A stretch of 64,000 bases of DNA from an uncultured Oscillospiraceae bacterium (GCA_910584715.1 CAJUAN010000012.1:15328-79327); one strand, 5' to 3'. Positions 1-8,236 are shown, counted from the stretch's first letter. Program-made: numbers and translations. Notes: generated from the sequence alone by a model not told the origin.

Positions 1-62
1 GCTGTTCCTCGGAGAGCGTCTGTACTTATGATATTGTCCCGAAGCTGTCAAAACAAAAAACG

Positions 63-88
63 CTCCCTGTCGGTTTACGGCAGGGGGA
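63..88 (-). terminator. Terminator of the first SLOG gene
   Basis: An imperfect hairpin (CCCTGTCG / CGGCAGGG, one wobble) lies over the stop codon of the minus-strand gene. On the minus strand it is followed by a run of six T. Confidence 0.6.
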
Positions 89-404
89 CTTTTATTTCCT
101 TTCCCATTTCGCGGCACTTTTTTATGACAAACCTTGTGCCGTTTGATTTTCCGTCCCAGAACGCGAGAACGGTATCCGCATTTTCAATGATAGTAATATT
201 GCGCTTCAGCGGCGCACGCCGACCGTATTTTTCGTACTCGGGCAGAAATTCCGTCAGCTTTATATTGTGGGCTATGGCATAGTTCCGGGCGCAGGCGTCA
301 ACTCCCCTTGCGCCTCCGGAAATGATCTCCGTCGTCCCCTCGGGAAGATATTTTCCCAGATCGTCCACCGTAAGACTGCGGGAGCCTATTACCGCTACTT
401 TCAT
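75..404 (-). CDS. SLOG-family (DUF2493-like) nucleotide-binding protein
   Basis: A 109-residue protein starting MKVAVIGSRS, with GGARGVDACA near residue 30. This is the Rossmann-like phosphate-binding pattern of the SLOG superfamily (DprA, YspA, LOG relatives). Such proteins are thought to bind nucleotides or nucleotide-derived signals; no specific reaction is established for this small form. An AAGGAGG site sits seven bases before the ATG. It is divergent from the RHH/XRE block that begins at 515, with AT-rich palindromes in the shared spacer, so those regulators may also control it (inference). The family call is good; the function is unknown. Confidence 0.8.
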   Translation of the reverse strand: MKVAVIGSRSLTVDDLGKYLPEGTTEIISGGARGVDACARNYAIAHNIKLTEFLPEYEKYGRRAPLKRNITIIENADTVLAFWDGKSNGTRFVIKKCREMGKEIKVPLP

Positions 405-427
405 TTCTGTTCCTCCTTAAAATAATA

Positions 428-500
428 TAGATATATAATATATCTATACATTACATTATATCATATTTTTAAGATAAAATAAATGTATAATATATCTATA
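428..500. promoter_or_regulatory. Putative operator: palindrome plus direct repeat
   Basis: A perfect 9-1-9 palindrome (TAGATATAT A ATATATCTA) lies at 428-446. The 15-mer TATAATATATCTATA at 434-448 recurs at 486-500. Both are in the spacer between the divergent SLOG and RHH genes and include TATAAT-like -10 sequences. They fit an autoregulatory site for the RHH protein encoded just downstream. Confidence 0.55.
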
Positions 501-514
501 AAGGAAGAAATTTT

Positions 515-730
515 ATGTCTGTCAAAAGCTTGTCTATACGAATTGAAGACGAAATGCTTCAAAAGGTAGCTTATGTTGCCGATTATGAGGGGCGTTCAAC
601 AAACAGCCATATCCTTGTGCTTATAAGAAATAACGTTAAACAGTTTGAAGAAAGTAATGGAAAAATTGAGCTTGACCGCCCGATTGACAGTGATGAAAAT
701 GTTAAGCCGACAGCAAAAAATAAACTGTAA
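515..730 (+). CDS. Arc-type ribbon-helix-helix DNA-binding protein
   Basis: A 71-residue protein. The first 45 residues (SLSIRIEDEMLQKVAYVADYEG then a second helix ending LIRNN) fit the beta-alpha-alpha RHH fold of the Arc/MetJ family, which binds operators as dimers through the N-terminal strand. The C-terminal 25 residues are polar and probably disordered. The ATG follows GGAAGAAA. It heads a duplicated block: two XRE genes follow, and fragments of this same gene recur after each of them (1018-1085 and 1363-1430). It probably autoregulates through the repeats at 428-500 (inference). No linked toxin is evident. Confidence 0.75.
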   Translation: MSVKSLSIRIEDEMLQKVAYVADYEGRSTNSHILVLIRNNVKQFEESNGKIELDRPIDSDENVKPTAKNKL

Positions 731-784
731 ATTCTTCTGAAATTCTATCCTCTGGTCTCTGTTTTCTAATAGGGGGTGTTTTAC

Positions 785-1009
785 GTGGCATATGAAAGAA
801 TGCGGGATATGCGCGAGGACAACGATTTGACGCAAAAGAAAATTGCCGAATATTTAATGTGCGACCAATCGCTTTATTCAAAATATGAAAGAGGCGAACG
901 TGAAATACCGCTGAGTCTTTTGATAAAACTTGCGGATTATTACGATGTCAGCCTTGATTATCTTGTGGGCAGAACCGACGTGAAAAAGCCGTATTTAAAG
1001 GAGAAATGA
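785..1009 (+). CDS. XRE/Cro-type HTH regulator, copy 1
   Basis: A 74-residue single-domain regulator: MREDNDLTQKKIAEYL, then YSKYERGEREIP (the usual recognition-helix region) and SLDYLVGRTD at the end. I start it at the GTG at 785 rather than the in-frame GTG at 776. The start context GTGGCATATGAAAG is repeated exactly at the start of its tandem paralog at 1134, and the AGGGGGTG ribosome site is then well spaced. It is about 60% identical by eye to that paralog. Its targets are unknown; phage-type or stress-type repression of neighbouring genes is plausible. Confidence 0.85.
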   Translation: MAYERMRDMREDNDLTQKKIAEYLMCDQSLYSKYERGEREIPLSLLIKLADYYDVSLDYLVGRTDVKKPYLKEK

Positions 1010-1017
1010 TTTAAAAG

Positions 1018-1085
1018 ACAGTCATATCCCTGTGCTTATAAGAAACAATTTTAATAAAGCAATGGAAAAATTGAACCGTAAACTT
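1018..1085 (+). pseudogene. Decayed copy of the RHH gene (fragment 1)
   Basis: This stretch aligns with the middle to 3' part of the intact RHH gene at 515. It contains CATATCC.TGTGCTTATAAGAAA followed by CAATGGAAAAATTGA, with internal deletions and no start. The homology runs on through the intergenic sequence into the next XRE gene, so the whole RHH-XRE unit was duplicated and this RHH copy then decayed. Confidence 0.7.
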
Positions 1086-1133
1086 CTCTAAAATCTATTT
1101 TTTAATCTCTATTTTCTAACAGGCGGTGTTTAC

Positions 1134-1358
1134 GTGGCATATGAAAGAATACGTAATTTAAGAGAGGACAGCGACCTTACTCAGCAGCAAATGGCGGACA
1201 AGCTGTTCATAAACCGGCGTACCTATTCAAGCTATGAAAACGGCGTTCGAGGCATTCCGGTGGAAGTTTTGGGAAGTATAGCCGATATATTCGGCACAAG
1301 CGTCGATTACCTTATGGGCAGAACCGATATTAAAAAGCCGTATTCAAAGGGGAAATGA
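1134..1358 (+). CDS. XRE/Cro-type HTH regulator, copy 2
   Basis: A 74-residue tandem paralog of the regulator at 785, with the same GTG start, length and C-terminal pattern (VDYLMGRTDIKKPY). The helix-turn-helix covers DLTQQQMADKL to RTYSSYENG. The recognition helix differs between the copies (INRRTYSSYENG against CDQSLYSKYERG), so they may bind different operators. It follows the first RHH fragment, and a second RHH fragment lies directly after it. A GGCGGTG site precedes the start. Target genes are not known. Confidence 0.85.
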   Translation: MAYERIRNLREDSDLTQQQMADKLFINRRTYSSYENGVRGIPVEVLGSIADIFGTSVDYLMGRTDIKKPYSKGK

Positions 1359-1362
1359 TATT

Positions 1363-1430
1363 ATGACTGTTACATTTTAAAGAAAGCAATGGGAAAACTG
1401 AACCTGACCGTGACGAAAGCTTAAAGCCGC
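1363..1430 (+). pseudogene. Decayed copy of the RHH gene (fragment 2)
   Basis: ATGACTGTTA resembles the start of the RHH gene at 515. After a large deletion it continues with AGAAAGCAATGGGAAAACTG, AACCTGACC and TTAAAGCCG, matching the 3' end of that gene. The reading frame is destroyed. Confidence 0.6.
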
Positions 1431-1459
1431 CCCCGCTCGTACTGCAACGAACGGGGGCG
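1428..1459 (+). terminator. Intrinsic terminator after the RHH/XRE block
   Basis: A strong GC-rich stem (CGCCCCCG / CGGGGGCG, extended by TCGT / ACGA) is followed by TATATTGCTTTTT. It separates the regulator block from the HD hydrolase. Confidence 0.75.
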
Positions 1460-1515
1460 TATATTGCTTTTTCCGGCGAAATGAGCTATAATTAAAACCA
1501 AGGAAAGGTGATATT

Positions 1516-2151
1516 ATGGATATTTCAAAGCTTGCGGATCAGCTTGCGTTCCTTATGGAAGCGGACAGGCTGAAAAATCTTTACCGTCAGACCTACACAA
1601 GTACCGACGACCTTCCCCCCATGCCCGAGGGCAGCAGCGTTTCAGAGCCGTACCCGAGACGTGAAAACGACGCGGAGCACAGCTTCTCCCTCGCGCTTTT
1701 CACGGCGGTGCTGGCGGAATACTCCAACGAGCCGATAGACGTTCTCAAAACAATAAAAACTGTTCTGATACACGATATCGTGGAGATAGACGCGGGGGAC
1801 ACCTACTGCTACGACAGCGCGGGAAACTCCACAAAGGCGGAACGGGAGAAAGCCGCCGCCGACAGGCTTTTTGCGCTGCTCCCCTCCGAGCAGGAAAAGG
1901 AGTTCCGCGGCTTGTGGGAGGACTTTGAGGCGGGAGAAACTCCCGAAGCAAAATTTGCCGCCGCCATGGACAAAATACAGCCCCTTCTGCTCAATCTGCA
2001 CCGGAACGGTCTTTCCTGGAAAGAACACGGTATCAGGTTCGGTCAGGTGGAAAAGCGTGCGGCGGGAATTTCCGGCGGTTCGGAAGTTCTGTACAGCCAT
2101 ATCTTCAAAAAACTTCTCGAAGCGCGGGACAGCGGAATACTTCCCGATTGA
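1516..2151 (+). CDS. HD-domain hydrolase (YfbR/HDDC2-like)
   Basis: A 211-residue HD-superfamily metal-dependent phosphohydrolase. Visible metal ligands are the H in ENDAEHSF (about residue 55), the HD pair in LIHDIVEIDAGD (about residue 87) and the D of AAMDKIQPLLLNL (about residue 155). That spacing fits the YfbR/HDDC2 group, whose characterised members are 5'-deoxynucleotidases removing phosphate from dNMPs. A nucleotide-pool role is therefore likely but inferred. AGGAAAGGTG precedes the ATG. It stands alone between a terminator and a non-coding palindromic region, so it is probably monocistronic. Confidence 0.85.
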   Translation: MDISKLADQLAFLMEADRLKNLYRQTYTSTDDLPPMPEGSSVSEPYPRRENDAEHSFSLALFTAVLAEYSNEPIDVLKTIKTVLIHDIVEIDAGDTYCYDSAGNSTKAEREKAAADRLFALLPSEQEKEFRGLWEDFEAGETPEAKFAAAMDKIQPLLLNLHRNGLSWKEHGIRFGQVEKRAAGISGGSEVLYSHIFKKLLEARDSGILPD

Positions 2152-2177
2152 GTACCGGCGCTGACAGCAGTTGCATG

Positions 2178-2343
2178 AACACGGCGCCGGCAGTCCGCAT
2201 ATAATGTAATACTGCTCCCCGATTAAAAGCGCACAAAAGTCAAGCAAAAATTTTTCTTTGCCTTAATGATTTTTGCACAGGTTTTTGTCTGTACTTTTTA
2301 TCGGGGAGCAGGATAGAGCACGGCTTTTGTGCATTGCCGTGTT
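2178..2343. repeat. Palindromic intergenic element, family A
   Basis: A perfect 12-bp inverted repeat (CTGCTCCCCGAT at 2212-2223, ATCGGGGAGCAG at 2300-2311) encloses about 76 bases. Further arms pair outside it (AACACGGC / GCCGTGTT) and across it (GCACAAAAG / CTTTTGTGC). The centre (TCAAGCAAA ... TTTTGCACAG) resembles the element at 10558-10663. It may be a MITE-like repeat or a leader RNA with alternative pairings for the next gene. Confidence 0.6.
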
Positions 2344-2392
2344 TACGATTTACGCTATATGCAAAATTCGCAATGCGAAAGGACTGAATATT

Positions 2393-3049
2393 ATGTGCAG
2401 CAATTGCGGCAATAACAACAGCAATAACAGCGGCGGCAACAACAATAACAACAGCTGCGGCTGCTCCGATAACAAAATGTGCAGAATAGCCGTTACTGTC
2501 GAGGACAACTTTGCTCCCTGCACTTTTCCGCAAAGATATTTCGACGTAGTTATAAGAAGCAGAGACGGCAGCACTACCCTTACGGGCAGAGTAGCCGGCG
2601 GCGGTTCGGCGATATTCAGCGTGCCCTGCGATTCCTGCGGCTGCGACGACGGCAAGGAATATGCCGTTACCGTTACAGGAAACGAGTATTCCTCGCCCCG
2701 CGCCCAGACCAGACGGGTCAGATGCTGCTGCGGTCAGACTGCGGGAGTTACATTTATTTTCATGACATTTGAACCTGACTGCCCTCCCAAGTTCTGTCCG
2801 CCCTGCCCTCCTCCCTGTCCTCCGGGACCTCCCTGCTGCTGTCCTCCGCCTCCTCCGCACCCGCACCCTCCCCGCCCTCCGCATCATCACCCTCAGCCGC
2901 ATGATTCTCAGGAGAACCCGATTGCTCAGATCGCTCAGATCGCCCAGCTTATGCAGACCGAGCAGCCCGCACAGAGCGCGCAGATATCTCAGGCGCCCTG
3001 TCCCTGCGACCTGATAAGCGAGATTAACGAGATAATTTCCGGGGAATAA
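2393..3049 (+). CDS. Low-complexity Cys/Asn/Pro/His-rich protein of unknown function
   Basis: A 218-residue protein. Residues 1-30 are an Asn/Gly/Cys tract (MCSNCGNNNSNNSGG). Residues 35-125 look like one beta-rich domain (CRIAVTVEDNFAPCTFPQRYFDVVIRS...). A Pro/Cys tract, a His/Pro tract and a Gln/Ala repeat (AQIAQIAQ) follow. There is no signal peptide. I start at the ATG at 2393, preceded by GAAAGGACTG, rather than an upstream in-frame ATG inside the palindromic element. The Cys and His density suggests metal binding or a cross-linked structural or spore-coat-like role, but this is speculative; I do not recognise the family. A strong terminator follows. Confidence 0.75.
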   Translation: MCSNCGNNNSNNSGGNNNNNSCGCSDNKMCRIAVTVEDNFAPCTFPQRYFDVVIRSRDGSTTLTGRVAGGGSAIFSVPCDSCGCDDGKEYAVTVTGNEYSSPRAQTRRVRCCCGQTAGVTFIFMTFEPDCPPKFCPPCPPPCPPGPPCCCPPPPPHPHPPRPPHHHPQPHDSQENPIAQIAQIAQLMQTEQPAQSAQISQAPCPCDLISEINEIISGE

Positions 3050-3086
3050 GGAAAGCGGTCATTGTCTTTGCAGCAGAAAAAAGCAA

Positions 3087-3120
3087 AAAGCTGCCGTACC
3101 CGTCAAGGTACGGCAGCTTT
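3087..3120 (+). terminator. Strong intrinsic terminator
   Basis: A perfect 14-bp stem (AAAGCTGCCGTACC / GGTACGGCAGCTTT) with a 6-base loop follows the Cys-rich gene. The A and T flanks make it usable in both directions, so it may also end transcription from the minus-strand yjfB side. Confidence 0.85.
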
Positions 3121-3294
3121 AAGTTTGTCCTTATCCGCGGACATATCGCACTTCATGGGATATCGTCCGTATGCTCTGCTGCTGTGTGTTAGCGGCAAGC
3201 GTCCTCAATGAGAAACCGTTAAGGATCTGCGCATAACCCTCAAAAAGTTTCAGGCTTTATCCGCATTTAAGACTCAGGCGCCGTGTAAAGCGTT

Positions 3295-3489
3295 TTACGC
3301 TCTTACGTCGAGAATGCTTCCGTTAGCGCCCGGGAAGTGGGGAACAGAATCTGCCATGTCAAGCACGCCGTTTATCATGTCCACATTAGCTTCCATGGTT
3401 TTTTTCATCATGGTCAAGCCGAGATCCTGCTGAAACTTGGCGGCGCTCATAGCCATTGACATATTGGCAATTGAAGTTACCATATCCAT
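3295..3489 (-). CDS. YjfB-family putative motility protein
   Basis: A 64-residue protein with the YjfB pattern: MDMVTSIANMSM at the start, a Met- and Ala-rich amphipathic helix (FQQDLGLTMMKKTM) and VDMINGVLDMAD. The family is common in motile Firmicutes and is annotated as a putative motility protein; its mechanism is unknown. I choose the ATG at 3489, seven bases after AGGAGG, over the upstream TTG. It lies directly downstream of the chemoreceptor gene on the same strand, which supports a shared motility or chemotaxis role. Confidence 0.85.
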   Translation of the reverse strand: MDMVTSIANMSMAMSAAKFQQDLGLTMMKKTMEANVDMINGVLDMADSVPHFPGANGSILDVRA

Positions 3490-3563
3490 ACACAAGCCTC
3501 CTTTTGACGTTTTTCCGGCGGCAGTTAAGGCGAGCCGCTCGGAAGGGTTGAATAAAAATATTG

Positions 3564-4571
3564 TTATTCCGCAGACATGGCTTTCAGTTCGTTGAGAAGG
3601 CTTGAAAATACTTTAAGCTCCTCAAGGCACTGATCGACCGCGTCCTTGGTACGGACGACCTCTTTTCGCATTCCGGACGAATATTCGTCTATGCGCTTTA
3701 CGGCGGATTCGATCTTGTCGGCGGCTCCCTTGCTTGTTTCGGCAAGGCTTCTTACCTCCTGGGCGATAACGCCGAAGCCCTTTCCGCTTTCCTTTGCGCG
3801 GGAGGCTTCTATTGAAGCGTTGAATCCGAGTATTTTTGTATTGAGCGCGATGTTCTGGATAACCTTTACCGTTTCCGCGGTAGCGGTTACCTCCTTGGCT
3901 GTTTCATCGGCAATATGATCCACCTTTTCAAAAGCGTCGGTAAGAGCGTGTATACGGCTCGAACCGTCCCTGAGAGCGGCCTCCGCCTCGTCCGCTTTCA
4001 TAAGTATAGAGTGGTTCAGGGAGGTCAGACCGGAGTTGGACATATTTGCAAGGTATGTATTATAGGCGGTCTGGGACAAAACCTTTGCTATCGTGCAGAG
4101 AAAATCTGCGGCGGCGTCAACCTGTTCCTTGTCAATGATCTTTATTTTTCTGAGCGCCTTTATGTACGCGTTGGGATCGACCCCGATCTCCTCGGCGATC
4201 CTGCGGAACTTGTTCTCGTCGGGCTTTTCGGTAAGCACCTGACCGCCGATAAAGGAGCCGATAAATGTTCCGTTGAGCATTATGGGCGCGGCAAAGTCCA
4301 CAAGCCCCGCGTGACAGAAGTATGCGGCGGCGCGTCCTGTGCGCATTGTTTGCTCTCCGCCTTCCTTGTCGCACCTTTCACATCTGGAGCAGCCGAGGGA
4401 GGACTGTCTTGTATAGTTCATGCAGAAGTCTGTAAAATTGCTTCCCTGAGTGACGGCGTTTCCTCTTTCGTCAGTGGTGAGGGCGGCCATGCCTGTAAGC
4501 CTGGCAAAGCCGTCCTGGATATCCTGAAGGGTATTTACGTCTATCAGATCGGTAAGCTTTACATCAGCCAT
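3564..4571 (-). CDS. Soluble chemoreceptor: PocR ligand-binding plus MCP signalling domain
   Basis: A 335-residue protein with no signal peptide or membrane segment. Residues ~10-170 are a PocR-type sensory domain with a Cys cluster (CSRCERCDKEGG) and the family's GSFIGGQVL segment. Residues ~190-325 are a coiled-coil methyl-accepting signalling module whose hairpin tip includes GFGVIAQEVRSLAE. PocR domains are suggested to bind small hydrocarbons or related ligands; the ligand here is unknown. It probably clusters with CheA/CheW in the cytoplasm. ACGGAGTATC precedes the ATG, and yjfB follows. Confidence 0.9.
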   Translation of the reverse strand: MADVKLTDLIDVNTLQDIQDGFARLTGMAALTTDERGNAVTQGSNFTDFCMNYTRQSSLGCSRCERCDKEGGEQTMRTGRAAAYFCHAGLVDFAAPIMLNGTFIGSFIGGQVLTEKPDENKFRRIAEEIGVDPNAYIKALRKIKIIDKEQVDAAADFLCTIAKVLSQTAYNTYLANMSNSGLTSLNHSILMKADEAEAALRDGSSRIHALTDAFEKVDHIADETAKEVTATAETVKVIQNIALNTKILGFNASIEASRAKESGKGFGVIAQEVRSLAETSKGAADKIESAVKRIDEYSSGMRKEVVRTKDAVDQCLEELKVFSSLLNELKAMSAE

Positions 4572-4731
4572 AATGATACTCCGTTCTCCGTTTTGGAATT
4601 GTTCCGCCGCGGCTATATTTTTCTATAGTAATGATACACTATTTTACCTGTTTTGTCAAGGCGGATTTTGTTTCCCGGCTGAAATAAATTTTTGAACAGA
4701 ACGGTCGGCGTTCCGGCAAACTTCGGCGCGC

Positions 4732-7700
4732 TTACCGCTTTTGCTGCGTTTTTTTCATAATTCCGATAACGTCCCTCATAAGGTCGAGAGGCTTCTCGTT
4801 TTTCATTTTCACAGCGATGTAGGCTTTTTCGCCGCCGTTTACCGTTACCCTGCCTTTAAAGGCGGAGGTAAGAGCCTGTATCTGGTCAAGCTCCGCGGAT
4901 TTCAGATAGAAAAACATTATACCGTTCCGCTGTGTTATTTCCGTTATGGTCAGCTCGGACGCCATATTCCTTGTAAGAGCGACTGTGATAAGCCCCTGTA
5001 TCGCTTTGGGAGGGTCTCCGTAGCGGTCGATAAGCTCGTCGGTAAGGTCGAGGCTGTCCTCGTTTGTGCGCAGAGCGGCTATCTTGCGGTACATATCAAG
5101 CCGTCCCGCAAGGCTTTCGATGTAGTCCTCGGGGATATGGGCTTCGATCTGGATGTCGATAAGGCAGTCCTCGGGCTTGGGGGGAGGGGCTTCTCCCTTT
5201 TCCTCGGCAATGGCTTCGTTCAGGAGCTGCAAATACATATCGTAGCCTACCGCCTCCATGTGGCCGTGCTGTTTTCCTCCTAAGACCGAACCCGCGCCGC
5301 GTATTTCAAGGTCGCGCATTGCAATGCGGAAGCCGCTGCCGAACTGTGTGAACTCACGGATAGCGTCCAGACGGCGGGCGGCTATCTCCGTCAGAGCCTT
5401 GCCCCGCCTGAACGTAAAGTATGCGAACGCCCGTCTGCTTGAACGTCCGACTCTTCCGCGGAGCTGATAGAGCTGGGAAAGCCCCAGTCTGTCCGCGTCC
5501 TCGATAACAAGGGTGTTTACGTTGGGAACGTCTACGCCTGTTTCTATAATGGTAGTGCAGACGAGAATGTCTATCTCGTGCTCGATAAGCTGCCGCCATA
5601 TTTCGGAGAGCCTCTCCTCTCCAGTCTGACCGTGGGCGACGCCTATCCGCGCGTCGGGAACCATTTCCTGTAGCTTTGCCGCGCATAGGTCAATGCTTTC
5701 TATGCGGTTGTGGATATAGTACACCTGACCGCCGCGGCGCAGCTCCTTTGTTATAGCCTGCGCAATAACTCCCTTATTATGCTCGATGACATAGGTCTGG
5801 ACGGGGTGACGATCCACCGGAGGCTCCTCAATAACGCTCATGTCGCGGATACCGCTCATCGCCATGTTCAGGGTGCGGGGTATGGGAGTTGCGGACAGGG
5901 TGAGAACGTCCACCCCGGAAAAAGTCTCTTTGAACCGCTCCTTGTGTGCTACTCCGAACCGCTGCTCCTCGTCGATTATGGCAAGCCCTAAGCTTTTGAA
6001 TTTTACATCCTTCTGTACTATACGGTGCGTACCGATTATCATGTCTATTTCGCCGTTTTTGAGCTGCTTTAGTATCTCTTCCTGCTGCTTGGGAGTTCTG
6101 AACCGCGACAGCAGCTCTATCTTCATGGGGAAATGCTCGAACCGTTTCAGTGCAGTCTGGTAGTGCTGCCACGCCAGTACCGTTGTGGGAGCCAGTATTG
6201 CGCATTGCTTGCCGTCCTCCATGCACTTGAACGCCGCCCGGAACGCAACCTCCGTCTTGCCGAAGCCAACGTCGCCGCAGAGAAGTCTGTCCATGGGCAC
6301 GGGCTTCTGCATATCCTCCTTTATCTCCTGCACAGAGCGGAGCTGGTCGTCGGTCTCGGTGTAGGGGAACCTGGTCTCAAAATCATGCTGCCAGTCGTCG
6401 TCCTCGGAAAAGGCAAAGCCGGGGGTCTGGCTGCGCTTGGCGTAAAGCCTGATAAGTTCGTCTGCCATGTCCTTGACCGCTTTTTTGACGCGGCTCCTGG
6501 TCTTCTGCCATTCCGTTGAGGACAGCTTGTTCAGCTTCACAGCCCCGTTGTCCCGAGGACCTATATATTTCGACACCATGTCAAGCTGGTTCACAGGCAC
6601 GTACAGAACGTCGGTGCCCGCGTACTGAATGGTGATGTAGTCCTTTGCGATGCCCTCCATTTCAAGCTTGCGTATGCCCGCGAATTTTCCTATGCCGTGG
6701 AGGGCGTGTACGACCAAGTCCCCCGCCGTGATGTCCGACAGGGACTTTATTTCCTCGCCCTTTTTGGCTTTGCGGAACTTCTTTTTCGAGGACATTGCCC
6801 GCGCCTGGGTTATGAGCATTGTTTTAACGTCGGGGTAGTCGTAGCCCGCGCTTACCGAACCTGCCGCAAGCAGGACGGTACCCGCCTTTGGTTCGGAGCT
6901 TTCGGTCATTATGCCGCAGCTTATCCCCTCGTCGCTTAAGTCCTTTGCGATAATGGGCAGGGTCTTTTCCGAGCCCGCCAGAACTATTGCGGAGTAGCCG
7001 TTCTCCCGTGCGTTGTGCAGGTCCTCGATAAGCTGGCGTATCTCGCCGCCCCAGGGAGCCGTCTGATTAGCGGTAACGGACACAAGCCGCTTGAAGCGCA
7101 GGTCGTCCCCGCCCCGGAGAAAGGTGTCGAAGTGTACCAGAGGAAACTGTCCCGCCCTTGAGCAGACCTGACCGAAGTCCGCAAGATAGCCCTCCAGACC
7201 CTTGCACAGCTCCCCCGATTCAAGGAGTATCTTCAGATCCTCCGCATGCTGCGCGGAAACGTTTTTCGCCTTTTCAAGGCAGTTTCTGTATTCGCAGAAG
7301 ACCACGGGGCTGTCCTCGGCAAGATAGTCGAAAATGAGGGCGGGGGCTTCGTAGGCGAGGGGAAGATACTTGTCGATATTGCCGAGGGAAAGACCGTTCC
7401 TGACGCGGTCGATATCTCTTGCAAGAGCGGCTTTGGCGGCGTCGGCGCGTTTGCCCCGCAGGGATGCGGACAGCTTTTCCAAAGCCTCGGCGAGCGCGTC
7501 GGGGCTGTCGAAAAGCACTTCCATAGCGGGGGTTATGCGTATCCTGTCAACAGGGTCGGTGCGCCGCTGGGATTCGGTATCGAAATAGGAAAGCGTGTCT
7601 ATCTCGTCCCCCCAAAGCTCCATGCGGACAGGCATGGGACTTCCCACAGGGAAAATGTCCGCGATAGAGCCGCGGACCGAGAACTGACTCGCGCCCTCCG

Positions 7701-8202
7701 CTTTTTCACAGCGGCTGTAGCCTGCCGCGGTAAGCTCTGCCGCAAGCTCGGCAAGGCTGACTGTCCCCCCCGCTTCGACCGTAACTGTGCGGGGCAAAAG
7801 CGCGCTTTTGGGTACCGTTCTTTGCATTGCCGCCTCGGCGGAGGCGCAGACGAAAATGTCAGGCTCCTCCGAGGCGAGACGACTCAGTACCCCGAGACGT
7901 ATATGCTCGTACTCGCGGGAAACGGTTTCGGCAGGCGTAAAGGAAAAATCCTTTGCGGGGTACAGAAAGGCGCAGGTCTCTCCCGAAAGCGCGTTGATGT
8001 CCTCCGCAAGCTTTGAGGCGGAGGCCTCGCTGTCGCATATCATCAGCACCGGGGACTTTTTCCTCAGTCCGAGGGCGAAATGCGCCTTGTGTATAGCCGA
8101 AACGCCCGACACCGCCAGAGGGGTCTGTCCCCGTTCCAGAGCGTCGAGCATATCCCTATAGGGAGTAAAGCTTTCAATTGCTTTTGTAAAAATATTTGAC
8201 AT
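4732..8202 (-). CDS. mfd: Transcription-repair coupling factor Mfd
   Basis: 1156 residues, full length for the family. It removes RNA polymerase stalled at DNA lesions and recruits UvrA. In order: UvrB-homology region (~1-350), RNA polymerase interaction domain (~500-570, GDLVVHALHGIGKF), RecG-like helicase with Walker A GDVGFGKTE (~645) and DEEQ box IDEEQRFG (~744), then the TRG motif region and a C-terminal UvrA-binding domain. CGGAG precedes the ATG, with a TTATAATC -10-like sequence just upstream. It lies downstream of pth on the same strand, the classical pth-mfd order, but a hairpin repeat intervenes. Confidence 0.97.
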   Translation of the reverse strand: MSNIFTKAIESFTPYRDMLDALERGQTPLAVSGVSAIHKAHFALGLRKKSPVLMICDSEASASKLAEDINALSGETCAFLYPAKDFSFTPAETVSREYEHIRLGVLSRLASEEPDIFVCASAEAAMQRTVPKSALLPRTVTVEAGGTVSLAELAAELTAAGYSRCEKAEGASQFSVRGSIADIFPVGSPMPVRMELWGDEIDTLSYFDTESQRRTDPVDRIRITPAMEVLFDSPDALAEALEKLSASLRGKRADAAKAALARDIDRVRNGLSLGNIDKYLPLAYEAPALIFDYLAEDSPVVFCEYRNCLEKAKNVSAQHAEDLKILLESGELCKGLEGYLADFGQVCSRAGQFPLVHFDTFLRGGDDLRFKRLVSVTANQTAPWGGEIRQLIEDLHNARENGYSAIVLAGSEKTLPIIAKDLSDEGISCGIMTESSEPKAGTVLLAAGSVSAGYDYPDVKTMLITQARAMSSKKKFRKAKKGEEIKSLSDITAGDLVVHALHGIGKFAGIRKLEMEGIAKDYITIQYAGTDVLYVPVNQLDMVSKYIGPRDNGAVKLNKLSSTEWQKTRSRVKKAVKDMADELIRLYAKRSQTPGFAFSEDDDWQHDFETRFPYTETDDQLRSVQEIKEDMQKPVPMDRLLCGDVGFGKTEVAFRAAFKCMEDGKQCAILAPTTVLAWQHYQTALKRFEHFPMKIELLSRFRTPKQQEEILKQLKNGEIDMIIGTHRIVQKDVKFKSLGLAIIDEEQRFGVAHKERFKETFSGVDVLTLSATPIPRTLNMAMSGIRDMSVIEEPPVDRHPVQTYVIEHNKGVIAQAITKELRRGGQVYYIHNRIESIDLCAAKLQEMVPDARIGVAHGQTGEERLSEIWRQLIEHEIDILVCTTIIETGVDVPNVNTLVIEDADRLGLSQLYQLRGRVGRSSRRAFAYFTFRRGKALTEIAARRLDAIREFTQFGSGFRIAMRDLEIRGAGSVLGGKQHGHMEAVGYDMYLQLLNEAIAEEKGEAPPPKPEDCLIDIQIEAHIPEDYIESLAGRLDMYRKIAALRTNEDSLDLTDELIDRYGDPPKAIQGLITVALTRNMASELTITEITQRNGIMFFYLKSAELDQIQALTSAFKGRVTVNGGEKAYIAVKMKNEKPLDLMRDVIGIMKKTQQKR

Positions 8203-8236
8203 AAAAAACTCCGATTATAAGATAGAAATTAAAAAT

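Noticed and set aside
28..282. 84-codon plus-strand frame at the window start
   Set aside because: Lies over the SLOG gene on the other strand, which has an AAGGAGG site and a recognisable motif.
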